DNA of 64,000 nucleotides from Pseudomonas svalbardensis (GCF_030053115.1 NZ_CP125619.1:2987501-3051500), one strand, 5' to 3'; counted from the stretch's first letter, positions 17,023-25,915 are shown. The notes: generated from the sequence alone by a model not told the origin. Made by a program: numbers and translations.

Positions 17023-17402
17023 TGGTTTTCCTCAAGCTATGGCCTGCATTGACAGGCTTGGCTTGGGAGTTTCGATGTGTTCAAGGGCAGATGCCAGTGA
17101 AAAATAAACTGTAACGCTCATCTTTCGGAGAAGTGTCATGGTGCCTTTTCAGGCAAGGGGATGACATGGTTGCACCCGGCGGCCAACGTCTTCTCATACC
17201 CCACATCAGGTCGCCACGGTTCCAGGTTTCATTGCGGTTTGTCTCTTGCTATCGCCAGATGGCAACTCAATTGATGGCGCATGCCATGGGTGCTTTTCCA
17301 ATAGCGGCTGTTGGAATAGTCGCGGGTGAGTTCGTCCCACAAGTAGGGCGTCCCTTCTGGCGGTGTCCGCCTCGCACAAGGTGTGGGTGTAATAGAAAAT
17401 GA
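17023..17402. other. 380-bp stretch without a recognisable gene
   Basis: This lies between the racemase start and the end of the small exported-peptide gene. A plus-strand frame at 17133-17402 has no ribosome site and no protein-like composition. The racemase promoter should lie near 17025-17110. No repeat or terminator is evident. Confidence 0.4.
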
Positions 17403-17606
17403 CTACTCATAGTCCCGACAAATCCACTGTGCACCTTCCACGTATTTCACACAGCGTTCCGCAATAATGATGTAGCTGTCAGGCGTGTCCTTTGCATTTT
17501 GCGCATAAAGGGATGCACTTAAGCCCGACATCAACCCGACGCCTATCAGGGAATGACGGTTAGAGTTCAGGGCTATACCAAGAGAGCGCCACGGTAGACT
17601 GTTCAT
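17403..17606 (-). CDS. small exported protein of unknown function
   Basis: The protein has 67 residues. Its ATG at 17606 overlaps the stop of the halovibrin-like gene as ATGA, which is the main reason to accept it. An N-terminal region with a hydrophobic stretch (SLIGVGLMSGLSASLYA) ends at a plausible signal-peptidase site before QNA. The short mature part contains two cysteines (ERCVKYVEGAQWICRDYE) that could form a disulfide. Because of the coupling it may act with the upstream lipoprotein, for example as a partner or immunity factor. I do not recognise a family. Confidence 0.6.
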   Translation of the reverse strand: MNSLPWRSLGIALNSNRHSLIGVGLMSGLSASLYAQNAKDTPDSYIIIAERCVKYVEGAQWICRDYE

Positions 17607-18538
17607 TGAGTTACCACTTGATCGGCGGCGACGTAGGTGAATGTCGCTGTACCGGCTGCGCTGGAGGGCGGAGTCAGTCGAATGATAGGTACAACAATTT
17701 TTGGATTGGTCGAGTTGTAAAAATCTCGTTGATTGTATTGTGCGTCTGGCAGCCCTTGGTTATTACCACCTGCAATGAAAAAGAACGCCATGATGGGAAG
17801 GGTGTTGGCTCGACCCGCATGCCAGGTCCGTATAATTATTTCGTTATGTTCGTTGAATCCAGTAGTGCCCAGCATGGGTTTTGCCAGCACGGACTGGTAA
17901 AACGCGGGTCCTGCTAATGTATTGCGGTCATCCGTGACGTCGAAACCACATTGGCGCAAGTTTGGGTTGCCCCCCCCCGGTGTATTCCATACGCCCACCG
18001 CTTGGGCTGCGGTGGTCACACCGGCATCCTGGCAGCGTTTGCTTTGCACAGGAAAAGTGGCGGACGGTCCGCAAACTTCGGTTGCGCTTCGATGCCAACC
18101 CCATGCATCCATCGGGTATGAGCACAGGTACTGCAACTGATCTTTGCCTGCGGGCTGTTCGAGAAAGGGGTAAAGGATGTAGCCGTTTCCATAACCCCAT
18201 GCGAGTCGCCCGAAGTTTGCATCGGCCCTCAAGTACGAGAATGATACTCCGCCACTTTTTACCGACGTAGGGCTAGGGTCCCAGACTTTATACTGTCCTG
18301 CAGGATCCCTCACCGTGACCCTGAGTGTTACACCGGAGCACAGGAACCCCGGTTGTGAATCTACCTTGTTACAGTTAGGAAATTTCCGCCCATAAAGCGT
18401 CGTAAGTTGGGTTGCTATGTGCTGACCCTGCAACGTGCTGGACTGCACCGCTGCCTCGTTCTCACTAGTTGAGTATGTACCGACCTGGCTGCAACCCACC
18501 ATGAGTGCAGTTAGAAGAAGTGCGACTGTTTTGTTCAT
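17603..18538 (-). CDS. halovibrin-like secreted lipoprotein (possible NAD-acting enzyme)
   Basis: The protein has 311 residues with a lipoprotein signal LMVG-C (cysteine about residue 16) and several mature cysteines (CNKV, FLCSG, YLCSYPMDAW, RCQDAG, RQCGFDV) that suggest disulfides. The blocks VWDPSPTSVKSGGVSFSYLR, AGPAFYQS and YNQRDFYNST resemble, from memory, proteins annotated as halovibrin (HvnA/HvnC). The Vibrio members of that group were described as ADP-ribosyltransferases and later as NAD glycohydrolases. The enzymatic role here is an inference. The coding strand has a run of nine G (17970-17978). The gene is AT-richer than its neighbours and overlaps the next small gene by 4 bp. Confidence 0.72.
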   Translation of the reverse strand: MNKTVALLLTALMVGCSQVGTYSTSENEAAVQSSTLQGQHIATQLTTLYGRKFPNCNKVDSQPGFLCSGVTLRVTVRDPAGQYKVWDPSPTSVKSGGVSFSYLRADANFGRLAWGYGNGYILYPFLEQPAGKDQLQYLCSYPMDAWGWHRSATEVCGPSATFPVQSKRCQDAGVTTAAQAVGVWNTPGGGNPNLRQCGFDVTDDRNTLAGPAFYQSVLAKPMLGTTGFNEHNEIIIRTWHAGRANTLPIMAFFFIAGGNNQGLPDAQYNQRDFYNSTNPKIVVPIIRLTPPSSAAGTATFTYVAADQVVTQ

Positions 18539-18638
18539 TGCAAAAAACTCGTTAAATAGTTAGCGGTAGGGCGTAACGCCAATTACGTGATCGGCGTTGC
18601 AATGCATTTAAGTTGCAGCAAACGTTATAGGTGGGTGG

Positions 18639-20018
18639 TTATAAAGTGATTCTCAAGCACCACGAAAAAATGATAGGTTCGAGAGTTCCTGTCTTTCTCA
18701 GGGTGTAGTTGATAAGTGCTGGGCGTCCTTTGTTTTCAGTTATCCAGCTTTGAGGGACAGTTATGTTGGTATAGTTAGATTGAACAATCGGAATTTCATC
18801 ACTGTAACGGGTCACTACTCCGAACCATGCCAGTCGTACCTTGTAGGCGCCATCAAGGGTCGGATAATAGGCTCTCGCATTGAGTTTATCTGAAGATAAG
18901 GTAGGTTCCGGAAGATGGTGTTTTTGTCCCGTGATCGCAATATGCAGTTTTTTGGAAGGTAGGTCTTCAGTTGTGTTTGGTAGTCTGACGGTATAGGCGA
19001 TTTCTGCGACGCGGCTAATCGTGTCTACAACTTCCAGACGAGGGATCTTGAAGGTCAACGTTTGCCCTGAATGACTGACTGTTTGAATGTCGCTTCCATA
19101 GGTGCTGTTACGACCAAGCCAGTACACTTTGACGGTTTGTTGTGGGGCGGAGCCGATATAAGCCACTTGAACTGTTGCAAATGCGGCTTCGTAAAAATCT
19201 TTTACGAAGTTCAATCGTGTCCCCCCCGATTCTTTAGCTTCCAGCAATTTGGGTGGCAGCAGATTAATAGGGACAGGCTTGTCCTTGAGGTGTACGTCCA
19301 CCTCCAAGGCCGCGGATGGGCCAGATGGATTGCCTAGTTGATCAGTGACCGCGTACTGGAACGGTGTTCGTGGGTTGTCGCCGGTTTTTTCAAACGTAGC
19401 GGTGTAGAGCGTCTCGGTTACAACCGGACTGCCTGGAAGGGCTTCGCCGGGAGAAACTTTATGATCAACATAGGTTGTGCCCACGGTCAGGCGAATATCG
19501 TCATGGGCGCGTTTATTGGGATAGTCGAACCCGACCACGACACCGCGCTCTGCCTGGGCTTTATCCACTCCGTTGGTCTGCACATCGGCGGAGACCTGAA
19601 CCTTGCGCGCCGAATGGCCGGGTTCACCTGGTGCAAGGGTATGGTAGAGAACTTTTAATTTCCGGGACTCTTCGGGTGTTGTCTGACCAACCCTCCGCAC
19701 CTTGTAGAAGATCTCGTTGACACCTTCGTGAAGGATGCCTTTAGGGATGTGCAGTTGAACACGATCGTTTTCCTTGCCAGGCTCAATGTTTTTGCCAGTT
19801 ACGGGGGTTGCTCTGCCGTCCACATACAGATCAACGCGGTCGTTGGGCGCCGCATTGAGCCAAGGATCCATAATGCATAAGAGACCCTCAAGATGTTCGT
19901 TGAAGAGGGAAAGGGGAATGCCCCCCTGTGGATTGGAATCATGAATGACCGGAGTTTTCCATCCCGGGATGATTACCGGATATAGGGTCAGAACATTGTT
20001 GTTGGTTTGGTTATCCAT
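18639..20018 (-). CDS. Ig-like/adhesin-type repeat protein of unknown function
   Basis: The protein has 459 residues from ATG 20018, preceded by AAGGAG 7 bp away; a GTG at 20021 is less likely. No signal peptide is visible. After an N-terminal block (VDLYVDGRATPV, NEIFYKVRRVG), at least three units of roughly 100 residues look like beta-sandwich repeats with the recurrent pattern 'P-x-Y-x-V-D' (YAVTDQLGNPSGPS, IAYTVRLPNTTEDLPSKKL, INYTLRKTG). Pseudomonas genomes carry long cytoplasmic or type-I-secreted proteins of this style, annotated as hypothetical or Ig-like. It shares AT-rich composition with the halovibrin-like gene 100 bp downstream. Function is unknown. Confidence 0.7.
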   Translation of the reverse strand: MDNQTNNNVLTLYPVIIPGWKTPVIHDSNPQGGIPLSLFNEHLEGLLCIMDPWLNAAPNDRVDLYVDGRATPVTGKNIEPGKENDRVQLHIPKGILHEGVNEIFYKVRRVGQTTPEESRKLKVLYHTLAPGEPGHSARKVQVSADVQTNGVDKAQAERGVVVGFDYPNKRAHDDIRLTVGTTYVDHKVSPGEALPGSPVVTETLYTATFEKTGDNPRTPFQYAVTDQLGNPSGPSAALEVDVHLKDKPVPINLLPPKLLEAKESGGTRLNFVKDFYEAAFATVQVAYIGSAPQQTVKVYWLGRNSTYGSDIQTVSHSGQTLTFKIPRLEVVDTISRVAEIAYTVRLPNTTEDLPSKKLHIAITGQKHHLPEPTLSSDKLNARAYYPTLDGAYKVRLAWFGVVTRYSDEIPIVQSNYTNITVPQSWITENKGRPALINYTLRKTGTLEPIIFSWCLRITL

Positions 20019-20266
20019 CACCTGTCTCCTTGAGCGTGACTTTCACCATCCCGGCAGTTTAGGTGGCGGGTCTATCAAACACCGGCTCAAGCGAGTTGGC
20101 TACTGTCACATCTGACAGGTAAAGTCGTATAAATTGTGTTTTTCGCTACCGTTTGTCGTAATTTTCAGTGCCGTGCATTCATCAGTCTTCGTTTTAATTG
20201 AACAGTCCTGTGCTCAATCTGCCATGCTCAAAAACCGCAGCACCGCTTCAACAAAGGAACACCGCA

Positions 20267-20761
20267 ATGGACGACGTACAGCAATTGGGTGAGATGCTTC
20301 GCCATTACGCAGAAAGCGAAGCGCACAAGAAGCAACTGTTCGAGTCGCAATCGGCCGTGTGGGCGACGCGCATTGGTGAACTGTTCGATCAGATCCAGCA
20401 ATGGCTGGAACCGGTCCAGGCGCCGAATCTGCTAGAGGTGAGCCGCGAGGCGTATGTCGCCTCGGGGCCAAGCGTTCCGGTCGAGACGTCGACCTTCAAG
20501 ACCGAGAAGCTGTCCATTGTGATCGCCGGTAAACCGGTGGAGTTTGTGCCGGATGTGATGGGTGCCGGTGGTCAGATTTCACTGGCCGTGATGGGCCTGA
20601 CGGCCGCGCGGTACGGCAGCATTTCGCTGGTGTGCCTGCCGCCGTCCAGCAGCTGGCAATGGCGCAAGACCAACGGCTTGAAAGACCCGGATACCTTTGC
20701 GTTCGATGCGAACTTTTTGGCGCAGCAGTTGCAGAGCCTGATTCCCCGCGAACGCAGCTAA
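20267..20761 (+). CDS. conserved hypothetical protein
   Basis: The protein has 164 residues from ATG 20267, with AAGGA at 20254-20258; the frame opens earlier at a TTG without a site. It begins with a charged helical region (EMLRHYAESEAHKKQLFESQ, about residues 8-45) that could pair as a coiled coil. A beta-rich domain with FKTEKLSIVIAGKPVEFVPDVMGAGGQISLAVMGL-type alternation follows. No signal peptide or membrane span. It is monocistronic, and REP-like sequence follows its stop. I do not recognise the family. Confidence 0.75.
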   Translation: MDDVQQLGEMLRHYAESEAHKKQLFESQSAVWATRIGELFDQIQQWLEPVQAPNLLEVSREAYVASGPSVPVETSTFKTEKLSIVIAGKPVEFVPDVMGAGGQISLAVMGLTAARYGSISLVCLPPSSSWQWRKTNGLKDPDTFAFDANFLAQQLQSLIPRERS

Positions 20762-20770
20762 GGTCAAGCG

Positions 20771-20937
20771 CCACCCCTCACCCCAACCCTCTCCCCAGAG
20801 GGGAGAGGGGAAAGGGAGCCGATCTCCGTGCCTTTCAAGACCAGAGTTCGGCTCGATATTTCAGGTCGATGTAAATTGAAAGAACACCTCGGTCAGTCCC
20901 CTCTACCCCCTGGGGAGAGGGTTAGGGTGAGGGGTGG
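20771..20937. repeat. inverted pair of CCCTCACCC-type REP arms
   Basis: A 26-bp arm at 20771-20796 is repeated in inverted orientation at 20912-20937 with a single mismatch. Each arm is followed by its own short GGGGAGAGGGG-type stem. The arms enclose about 115 bp. It lies between two convergent genes and could act as a bidirectional transcription end. Confidence 0.85.
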
Positions 20938-20953
20938 CCTTAGCTGACTCCCC

Positions 20954-21175
20954 TCAAATCTCCAAATCCCCCCAACCAGGTTTTGCTTCTTCCGGCGCAA
21001 CGGCCTTCACGGTCTTGCCCGTCGCCAACTCCACCCGCCGCGCCACCTCCGGGTCATCGGCAAACGGAATCAGACTAGCTTCATCCAGACTTTCTGTCGT
21101 CTGGTGTTTCAGACAGTATTCAACCGCCAGGCAAAGCCCCGTCACGCCCAACACATTCAGCACGACCTCAATCAT
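20954..21175 (-). CDS. CcoQ/FixQ-like small subunit linked to orphan CcoN
   Basis: The protein has 73 residues. A single membrane span near the N-terminus (VVLNVLGVTGLCLAVEYCL) is followed by EASLIPFADDPE, which matches the characteristic 'EAxxLPFADD' element of CcoQ proteins. It begins 15 bp after the orphan ccoN stop on the same strand, so it is probably co-translated. CcoQ stabilises cbb3 oxidase. No ccoO or ccoP is present here, so the pair probably feeds into a complex with subunits encoded elsewhere. Confidence 0.72.
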   Translation of the reverse strand: MIEVVLNVLGVTGLCLAVEYCLKHQTTESLDEASLIPFADDPEVARRVELATGKTVKAVAPEEAKPGWGDLEI

Positions 21176-21190
21176 CTCAAGCTCCTTGCC

Positions 21191-22618
21191 TCAGGCAATC
21201 TGCGCGTCGCACTCGGCCATTTCGACGTCCGAAACCCGCACCGTGCGCCAGACGTTGTAAGCCATCAGCAACATGCCGCTGAGGAAGAACACACCGCCGG
21301 CGAAGCGCACCACGAACCCTGGATGGCTGGCCTGCAAGGCTTCGACGAAGGAATAAGTCAGCGTGCCGTCGTCGTTGATCGCGCGCCACATCAGGCCTTG
21401 GGTGATGCCGTTGACCCACATTGAGGCGATGTACAACACCGTGCCGATGGTCGCCAGCCAGAAGTGCAGGTTGATCAGCGGCGTGCTGTGCATCTGCTCG
21501 CGGCCGAAGACTTTCGGGATCATGTGGTACAGCGAACCGAAGGTGATCATTGCCACCCAACCCAGAGCGCCGGCGTGGACGTGGCCGATGGTCCAGTCGG
21601 TGTAGTGGGAGAGGGCGTTGACCGTTTTGATCGCCATCATCGGCCCTTCGAAAGTCGACATCCCGTAGAAGGCCAGGGACAACACCAAAAAGCGCAGGAT
21701 CGGGTCGGTGCGCAATTTATGCCAGGCCCCCGACAGCGTCATCATGCCGTTGATCATCCCACCCCAGCTCGGTGCCAGCAGGATCAGCGACATCGCCATG
21801 CCCAGTGACTGCGCCCAATCCGGTAGCGCGGTGTAATGCAAATGGTGCGGGCCGGCCCAGATGTACAGGGTGATCAGCGCCCAGAAATGCACGATCGACA
21901 ACCGATAGGAATACACCGGCCGCCCGACCTGTTTCGGCACGAAGTAGTACATCATCCCGAGGAACCCGGTGGTCAGGAAGAAACCCACTGCGTTGTGCCC
22001 GTACCACCACTGCACCATGGCGTCGGTCGCCCCGGAGTACACCGGGTAGGACTTGAACCAGTCCACCGGAATCGCCAGGTGATTGACCACGTGCAGCATC
22101 GCGATGACCACGATAAACGCGCCGAAGAACCAGTTGCCGACGTAGATGTGTTTGGTCTTGCGTTGCACCACGGTGGTGAAAAACACGATGGCGTAAGCGA
22201 CCCAGACCACCGTCATCCACACCGCGCCGGAGAATTCGATCTCGGCGTATTCCTTGGTGGTGGTGTAGCCCAGCGGCAGGGTGATCAGCATCACCACGAT
22301 CACCGATTGCCAACCCCAAAAAGTGAACGCGGCAAGCTTGTCCGAATACAGCCGCACCTGGCAGGTGCGCTGCACCGCGTAGTAACTGGCGGCGAATTGC
22401 GCGCTGCCGGAAAAGCCGAAAATTACCAGGCTGGTGTGCAGCGGGCGCAAGCGGCCGAAGGTGGTCCACGGCAGGTCGAGGTTCATCTGCGGCCACACCA
22501 GTTGCGAGGCGATCCACACCCCCATCGCCATCCCCAAGACACCCCAAACCACGGTTGCCACGACGAATTGGCGGACGACCTTGTAGTTATAGGCCTGTCC
22601 GATTGTTGCTGTGCTCAT
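21191..22618 (-). CDS. ccoN: cbb3-type cytochrome c oxidase subunit I, orphan copy
   Basis: The protein has 475 residues from ATG 22618, giving the standard [15 protein letters not shown] start; the frame runs 20 codons further without a site. Twelve or so membrane spans are evident. Haem and copper ligands are visible: RPLHTSL (haem b), WWYGHNAV (CuB), [14 protein letters not shown] (CuB histidine pair) and the HVHAGALGW haem pair. It is the catalytic subunit of a high-affinity oxidase in the inner membrane. Only a CcoQ-like gene accompanies it, as in the orphan ccoN genes of P. aeruginosa, which form hybrid oxidases. A weak ANR-like box lies about 105 bp upstream. Confidence 0.95.
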   Translation of the reverse strand: MSTATIGQAYNYKVVRQFVVATVVWGVLGMAMGVWIASQLVWPQMNLDLPWTTFGRLRPLHTSLVIFGFSGSAQFAASYYAVQRTCQVRLYSDKLAAFTFWGWQSVIVVMLITLPLGYTTTKEYAEIEFSGAVWMTVVWVAYAIVFFTTVVQRKTKHIYVGNWFFGAFIVVIAMLHVVNHLAIPVDWFKSYPVYSGATDAMVQWWYGHNAVGFFLTTGFLGMMYYFVPKQVGRPVYSYRLSIVHFWALITLYIWAGPHHLHYTALPDWAQSLGMAMSLILLAPSWGGMINGMMTLSGAWHKLRTDPILRFLVLSLAFYGMSTFEGPMMAIKTVNALSHYTDWTIGHVHAGALGWVAMITFGSLYHMIPKVFGREQMHSTPLINLHFWLATIGTVLYIASMWVNGITQGLMWRAINDDGTLTYSFVEALQASHPGFVVRFAGGVFFLSGMLLMAYNVWRTVRVSDVEMAECDAQIA

Positions 22619-22722
22619 GGTCAATGCTTCCACGGTTGCAAAGTCTTGCCAGGCCACCCGGACTGGCATGTCGTCCACTGTAGAAACCCTGCCAGAAACA
22701 AAACAGACTCAGAAAAACCGAG

Positions 22723-22736
22723 TTTATGCGGATCAG
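22723..22736 (-). promoter_or_regulatory. possible degenerate ANR/FNR box upstream of ccoN
   Basis: CTGAT-CCGC-ATAAA on the minus strand matches TTGAT-N4-ATCAA at 8 of 10 fixed positions. It lies 105-118 bp before the ccoN start. Oxygen control of orphan ccoN genes is known in Pseudomonas; this particular site is only suggestive. Confidence 0.3.
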
Positions 22737-22850
22737 ATAAAGCGCATGCGTGTGGTGATCAGCCGCAGTCTGATACGGTTTTTTAGTATTTAGCTGAATC
22801 TGTAACGTACTGCGCCGCAGGTCCATAGTCGCTACCACAAGCACCGCCAA

Positions 22851-23024
22851 CCCCGTAGCAGCTGTCGAGCACCGCGAGGCTCGGGCCGCGTTCGGACGCA
22901 GCAGTCGCGAAATCAAGCGACTCGGTGGGTCAGGTAAACCGGGTACACAGGGTTTACGACTGCTACGTCCGAACGCGGCCCGAGCCGAACGCAGCCTCGC
23001 GGTGCTCGACAGCTGCTACGGGGC
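22851..23024. repeat. long inverted repeat, copy A
   Basis: The left arm 22851-22907 and right arm 22958-23024 pair over about 57 bp; the right arm has 10 extra bases and there is one mismatch. The outer ends read CCCCGTAGCAGCTGTCGAGC. A second small hairpin (GTAAACC/GGTTTAC) sits in the loop. A related copy lies at 25756-25915. The right end abuts the truncated sulfite-reductase remnant directly. The remaining interval back to ccoN (22619-22850) holds the ccoN promoter region and nothing else seen. Confidence 0.9.
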
Positions 23025-24017
23025 AGAACAAATGATCGACCCGCGGCCGCTGACGGAAATCCTCCGGCAGTGGTCGACCATCAACCCGGAATTCCTGTTT
23101 CTGCCGCGCAAGTTCAAGATCGCCATCTGCTCGGCGGAGCAGGACCGGGCGACGATCATGATGCATGACATCGGCCTCTATCTTTACCCGGGTGACGACG
23201 GGCAAATGCTGCTGCGGGTCATCGTTGGCGGCGGGTTGGGGCGCACGCCGATCCTTGGTTTACAGATTCGCGAGGGATTGCCGTGGCAACACCTGCTGTC
23301 CTACGTCGAAGCGGTGCTGCGGGTCTACAACCGCCACGGTCGGCGCGACAACAAGTACAAGGCGCGGATCAAGATTCCGGTCAAGGCGGTGGGCATCGAA
23401 GCCTTTGCCCGGGAAACCGCGCTCTGGCGGACACCGACCTCGATTTCGGCACACGCCTGTCCGAAAACCCGGCCTTCGCCCGTTGGGTGTCGCGCAACGT
23501 TCAGCCGCACAAAGTGCCGGGCTACGCCAGCGTGGTGTTGTCGACCAAACCGGGCATTGCCTCACCGCCGGGTGATGCAGTGATTCTGCCGTTGGCCCGT
23601 TGGCTTGAAGGTCCACCGCAAAAGGGCGTGTGGTTGGGGCCGGACGATGAGGTGGAAAGCCTAAAGCCGTGGTTTTCACACTTGTCGTTGATTGCCCTGG
23701 GTTTTCCGAGTTTCCGTGATGGTCGCGGTTACAGCCAGGCGTACTTGCTGCGCACTCGATTGGGCTGGACGGGCGAGTTGCGCGCCGTCGGCGATGTACC
23801 GCGCGATCAACTCAGCCACATGCGTCAATGCGGGTTCGACAGCTTTGCGGTGCGTGAAGACAAGTCCGCCGAAGATGCGCTCACGGGGCTGGCCGGGATG
23901 AGCGTGCTGTATGGGCGTTCGGTGATTGAGCCGCGGCCGTTTTTCGACGGCGTCAGTAGAACGCCAGTGAGGATGGCGCATCCTGTAGAGCAGGACGCGC
24001 CGAGCGCTGTCAGTTGA
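23025..24017 (+). pseudogene. remnant of cysI fused to a DUF934 gene
   Basis: The first part (23028 to about 23412) reads as the middle of a sulfite/nitrite reductase haemoprotein (AEQMIDPRPLTEILRQWST, FKIAICSAEQDRATI, VGGGLGRTPILG, YNRHGRRDNKYKARIKI). It has no N-terminus, since it starts at the inverted-repeat border. Near 23412-23425 the frame changes and about 27 residues seem lost; reading continues with FARWVSRNVQPHKVPGYASV. At about 23580 the CysI sequence stops after TKPGIASPPGDA and passes directly into a DUF934 protein (ILPLARWLEGPPQKG to MSVLYGRSVIEPRP). In pseudomonads cysI and a DUF934 gene are neighbours, so this looks like a decayed, internally deleted second copy. The iron-sulfur and sirohaem cysteines of the CysI C-terminus are missing, so no reductase can be made. 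Confidence 0.82.
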
Positions 24018-24510
24018 TACGGACCAGAGCAGCGCGATCGCTTGGAGAAAGCTGATCAATTTCGAGCAGTGTGAGGCTTTTTGGCGCTTCACCAGGCAGT
24101 GGGCTGCCGAGATTGCCCGCAGCGTCGGTGGGAAGTTTGTACATCGCGCCAGTGAGTGGATCGACAACGAGCATGCCAATCAACCCACCGAACAACAGGT
24201 TGCCCCAGTACCAGCCACTCATGCTGGTTTCCAGCGTAGCGCTGCTATCGGCATAACCTTCTTTCTTAAAGGTGATGGTGTAGGCCTCACCTTTGAAGTA
24301 GCCACGACCTGAAGGCAGGGTAACGGTATTGGGCGTGGAACCGTTATGTACGACGACTCCGTCCTTGTTCTTGATGGTGAAGTCGGCACCGCTTGGAGTG
24401 CTCGACACGTTCACTGGGTATTTGCTGTCGCCAACAATGCTTGCACAGCCCGAAGTCAGCAGTGTGGCGGTCAGGGCTGAAACGGTGAACAGCGTGCGGA
24501 GAGCTTTCAT
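24010..24510 (-). CDS. lipoprotein with a PEGA-like domain
   Basis: The protein has 166 residues from ATG 24510, with AAGGA upstream. A lipoprotein signal ends LLTSG-C (about residue 22). A PEGA-like beta unit follows (VNVSSTPSGADFTIKNKDG and ITFKKEGYADSSATL), then a hydrophobic stretch with YWGNLLFGGLIGMLVVDPLTGAMY near residues 100-122. Family members are envelope lipoproteins of unknown role. Its 3' end overlaps the cysI/DUF934 remnant by 8 bp in the convergent direction. Confidence 0.82.
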   Translation of the reverse strand: MKALRTLFTVSALTATLLTSGCASIVGDSKYPVNVSSTPSGADFTIKNKDGVVVHNGSTPNTVTLPSGRGYFKGEAYTITFKKEGYADSSATLETSMSGWYWGNLLFGGLIGMLVVDPLTGAMYKLPTDAAGNLGSPLPGEAPKSLTLLEIDQLSPSDRAALVRIN

Positions 24511-24773
24511 TGATGATCCTTGAGACCGGTATTTGCCGTCATTGGCCGAGGTACGCTTCATGTCGCCTCGTTGTGATTATTGGGGGCTGACTGCCCGGCG
24601 CGGACTCTAGCATTAATGGCAGTGCGCCATCATCCAGAACTCAAATTAATTCGATTTAGTCGCACACCGTGGGAAATGTTGTGTGGTGGCGTAAGGCATT
24701 TGTACTTGGGTCGATGATGGCACTTTGGTAGAGTCCGCAGCTCATAAGGAAGTCGTACCGAAAGGAGTCTGGT

Positions 24774-25742
24774 TTGAGTGTGGGCAAGAAGATTCTAGGG
24801 TTAACCGCGTTTCTGCTGATGTTGACCCTGTGGGGCGGTTACTTTTATGTGTTCCAGGAGAACCGCGGCGGTCAGTTGGGTGGTGCGCCCGACAGTTACG
24901 CCTGGTGCGGCACGCCACCGGCCACCGATGCGCTGTCGCTGGGTAAGGATCAGTTGACGCTGCGCGTCACTAACAACCTGCGTGGCGAGTTCCTGCTCAG
25001 CGGCGCGGTGATTGTTTCCGAACGCACCTTCAATCGCTATGACCTGGGCCGTAACGAACTGCGCCTGCGCCTGGAACCGCTGCAATGGTCCTACGGCGCC
25101 ACGCCGATTTTCCTCGAACAGGTCAGGATCAAGCCCCTGAGCCGTAACCTCGCTTCTGACAACAAAAGTGCCTACGCGGAGCTCGAACCGCGACCGATTG
25201 GCGTGCAGGGGCGCGCCACCGAGTTTCCCTTCGACACCTACCGCTACGGCTACAAACCGGTGCTGTATTACCTCAAGGGCAATGAGCGCGTCGACTTGCG
25301 CTTTCGCCACATCACCACGGTGATGGAGATGTCGAACACCTTTACGCCCATTCAAAAGTACAACCGGGTCGAGTACATCAATGAGAAAAACTCGTTGGTA
25401 CGCGACGAGGATTACAAGCCTTACGCCGCCAACGAATGTGCGTTCAGCGTCGAGCGCAAAGGCTCGTTCAAGGTGATCGTCTTGCTATTGCTGCTGGTGA
25501 TTTGCCTGCCGCTGATGCACGTGTTTTATCGCGACGAGCCGGGCATCGATTTTCTCGCCACGCTGGTGAGTATCGGTGCAGTCCGGATATTGCTGGTGGG
25601 GTCGTTGCAGGACTTTCAGCTGTACAACATTGACTTCCTGTTTGGCGCGGCGATTTTGCTGGTGGGGACGGTGTCGTTGATCAAGGCGATGCGGGCGAAT
25701 AGTCGGCGGGAATTGGCGTTGAAGAGTGGTTCGTCCTGGTGA
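24774..25742 (+). CDS. membrane protein of unknown function (TTG start)
   Basis: The protein has 322 residues. The start is taken as TTG 24774 because AGGAG at 24763-24767 is well placed; the next start, GTG 24780, is 12 bp from that site. There is one N-terminal membrane span (about 7-29), a periplasmic domain of about 200 residues, then three C-terminal spans (about 231-251, 260-277 and 286-306). The periplasmic part has an isolated cysteine pair (YAWCG and NECAF). Monocistronic. The family is not recognised. Confidence 0.75.
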   Translation: MSVGKKILGLTAFLLMLTLWGGYFYVFQENRGGQLGGAPDSYAWCGTPPATDALSLGKDQLTLRVTNNLRGEFLLSGAVIVSERTFNRYDLGRNELRLRLEPLQWSYGATPIFLEQVRIKPLSRNLASDNKSAYAELEPRPIGVQGRATEFPFDTYRYGYKPVLYYLKGNERVDLRFRHITTVMEMSNTFTPIQKYNRVEYINEKNSLVRDEDYKPYAANECAFSVERKGSFKVIVLLLLLVICLPLMHVFYRDEPGIDFLATLVSIGAVRILLVGSLQDFQLYNIDFLFGAAILLVGTVSLIKAMRANSRRELALKSGSSW

Positions 25743-25755
25743 TTCCACCGTCGAT

Positions 25756-25915
25756 GTAGCAGCTGTCGAGCAGCGCGAGGCTGCGTTCGGTGCGGGCCGC
25801 GTTCGGAGGCAGCCGTCGTGAAGTCACGCGATACGGTTTACAGGAAAACCGCGTTTGCAGGGTTTACGACGACTTTGTCGCCGAACGCAGCCTCGCAGGC
25901 TCGGCAGCTGCTACA
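25756..25915. repeat. long inverted repeat, copy B
   Basis: The left arm (25756-25818) starts GTAGCAGCTGTCGAGC and the right arm (25868-25915) ends with the inverse GGCAGCTGCTAC. The inner parts share GCGAGGCTGCGTTCGG. The loop again contains GGTTTAC. It is clearly the same family as 22851-23024 but less perfect. Confidence 0.82.

Noticed and set aside
17133..17402. 89-residue plus-strand frame after the racemase gene
   Set aside because: No ribosome site and no domain; the composition looks non-coding.
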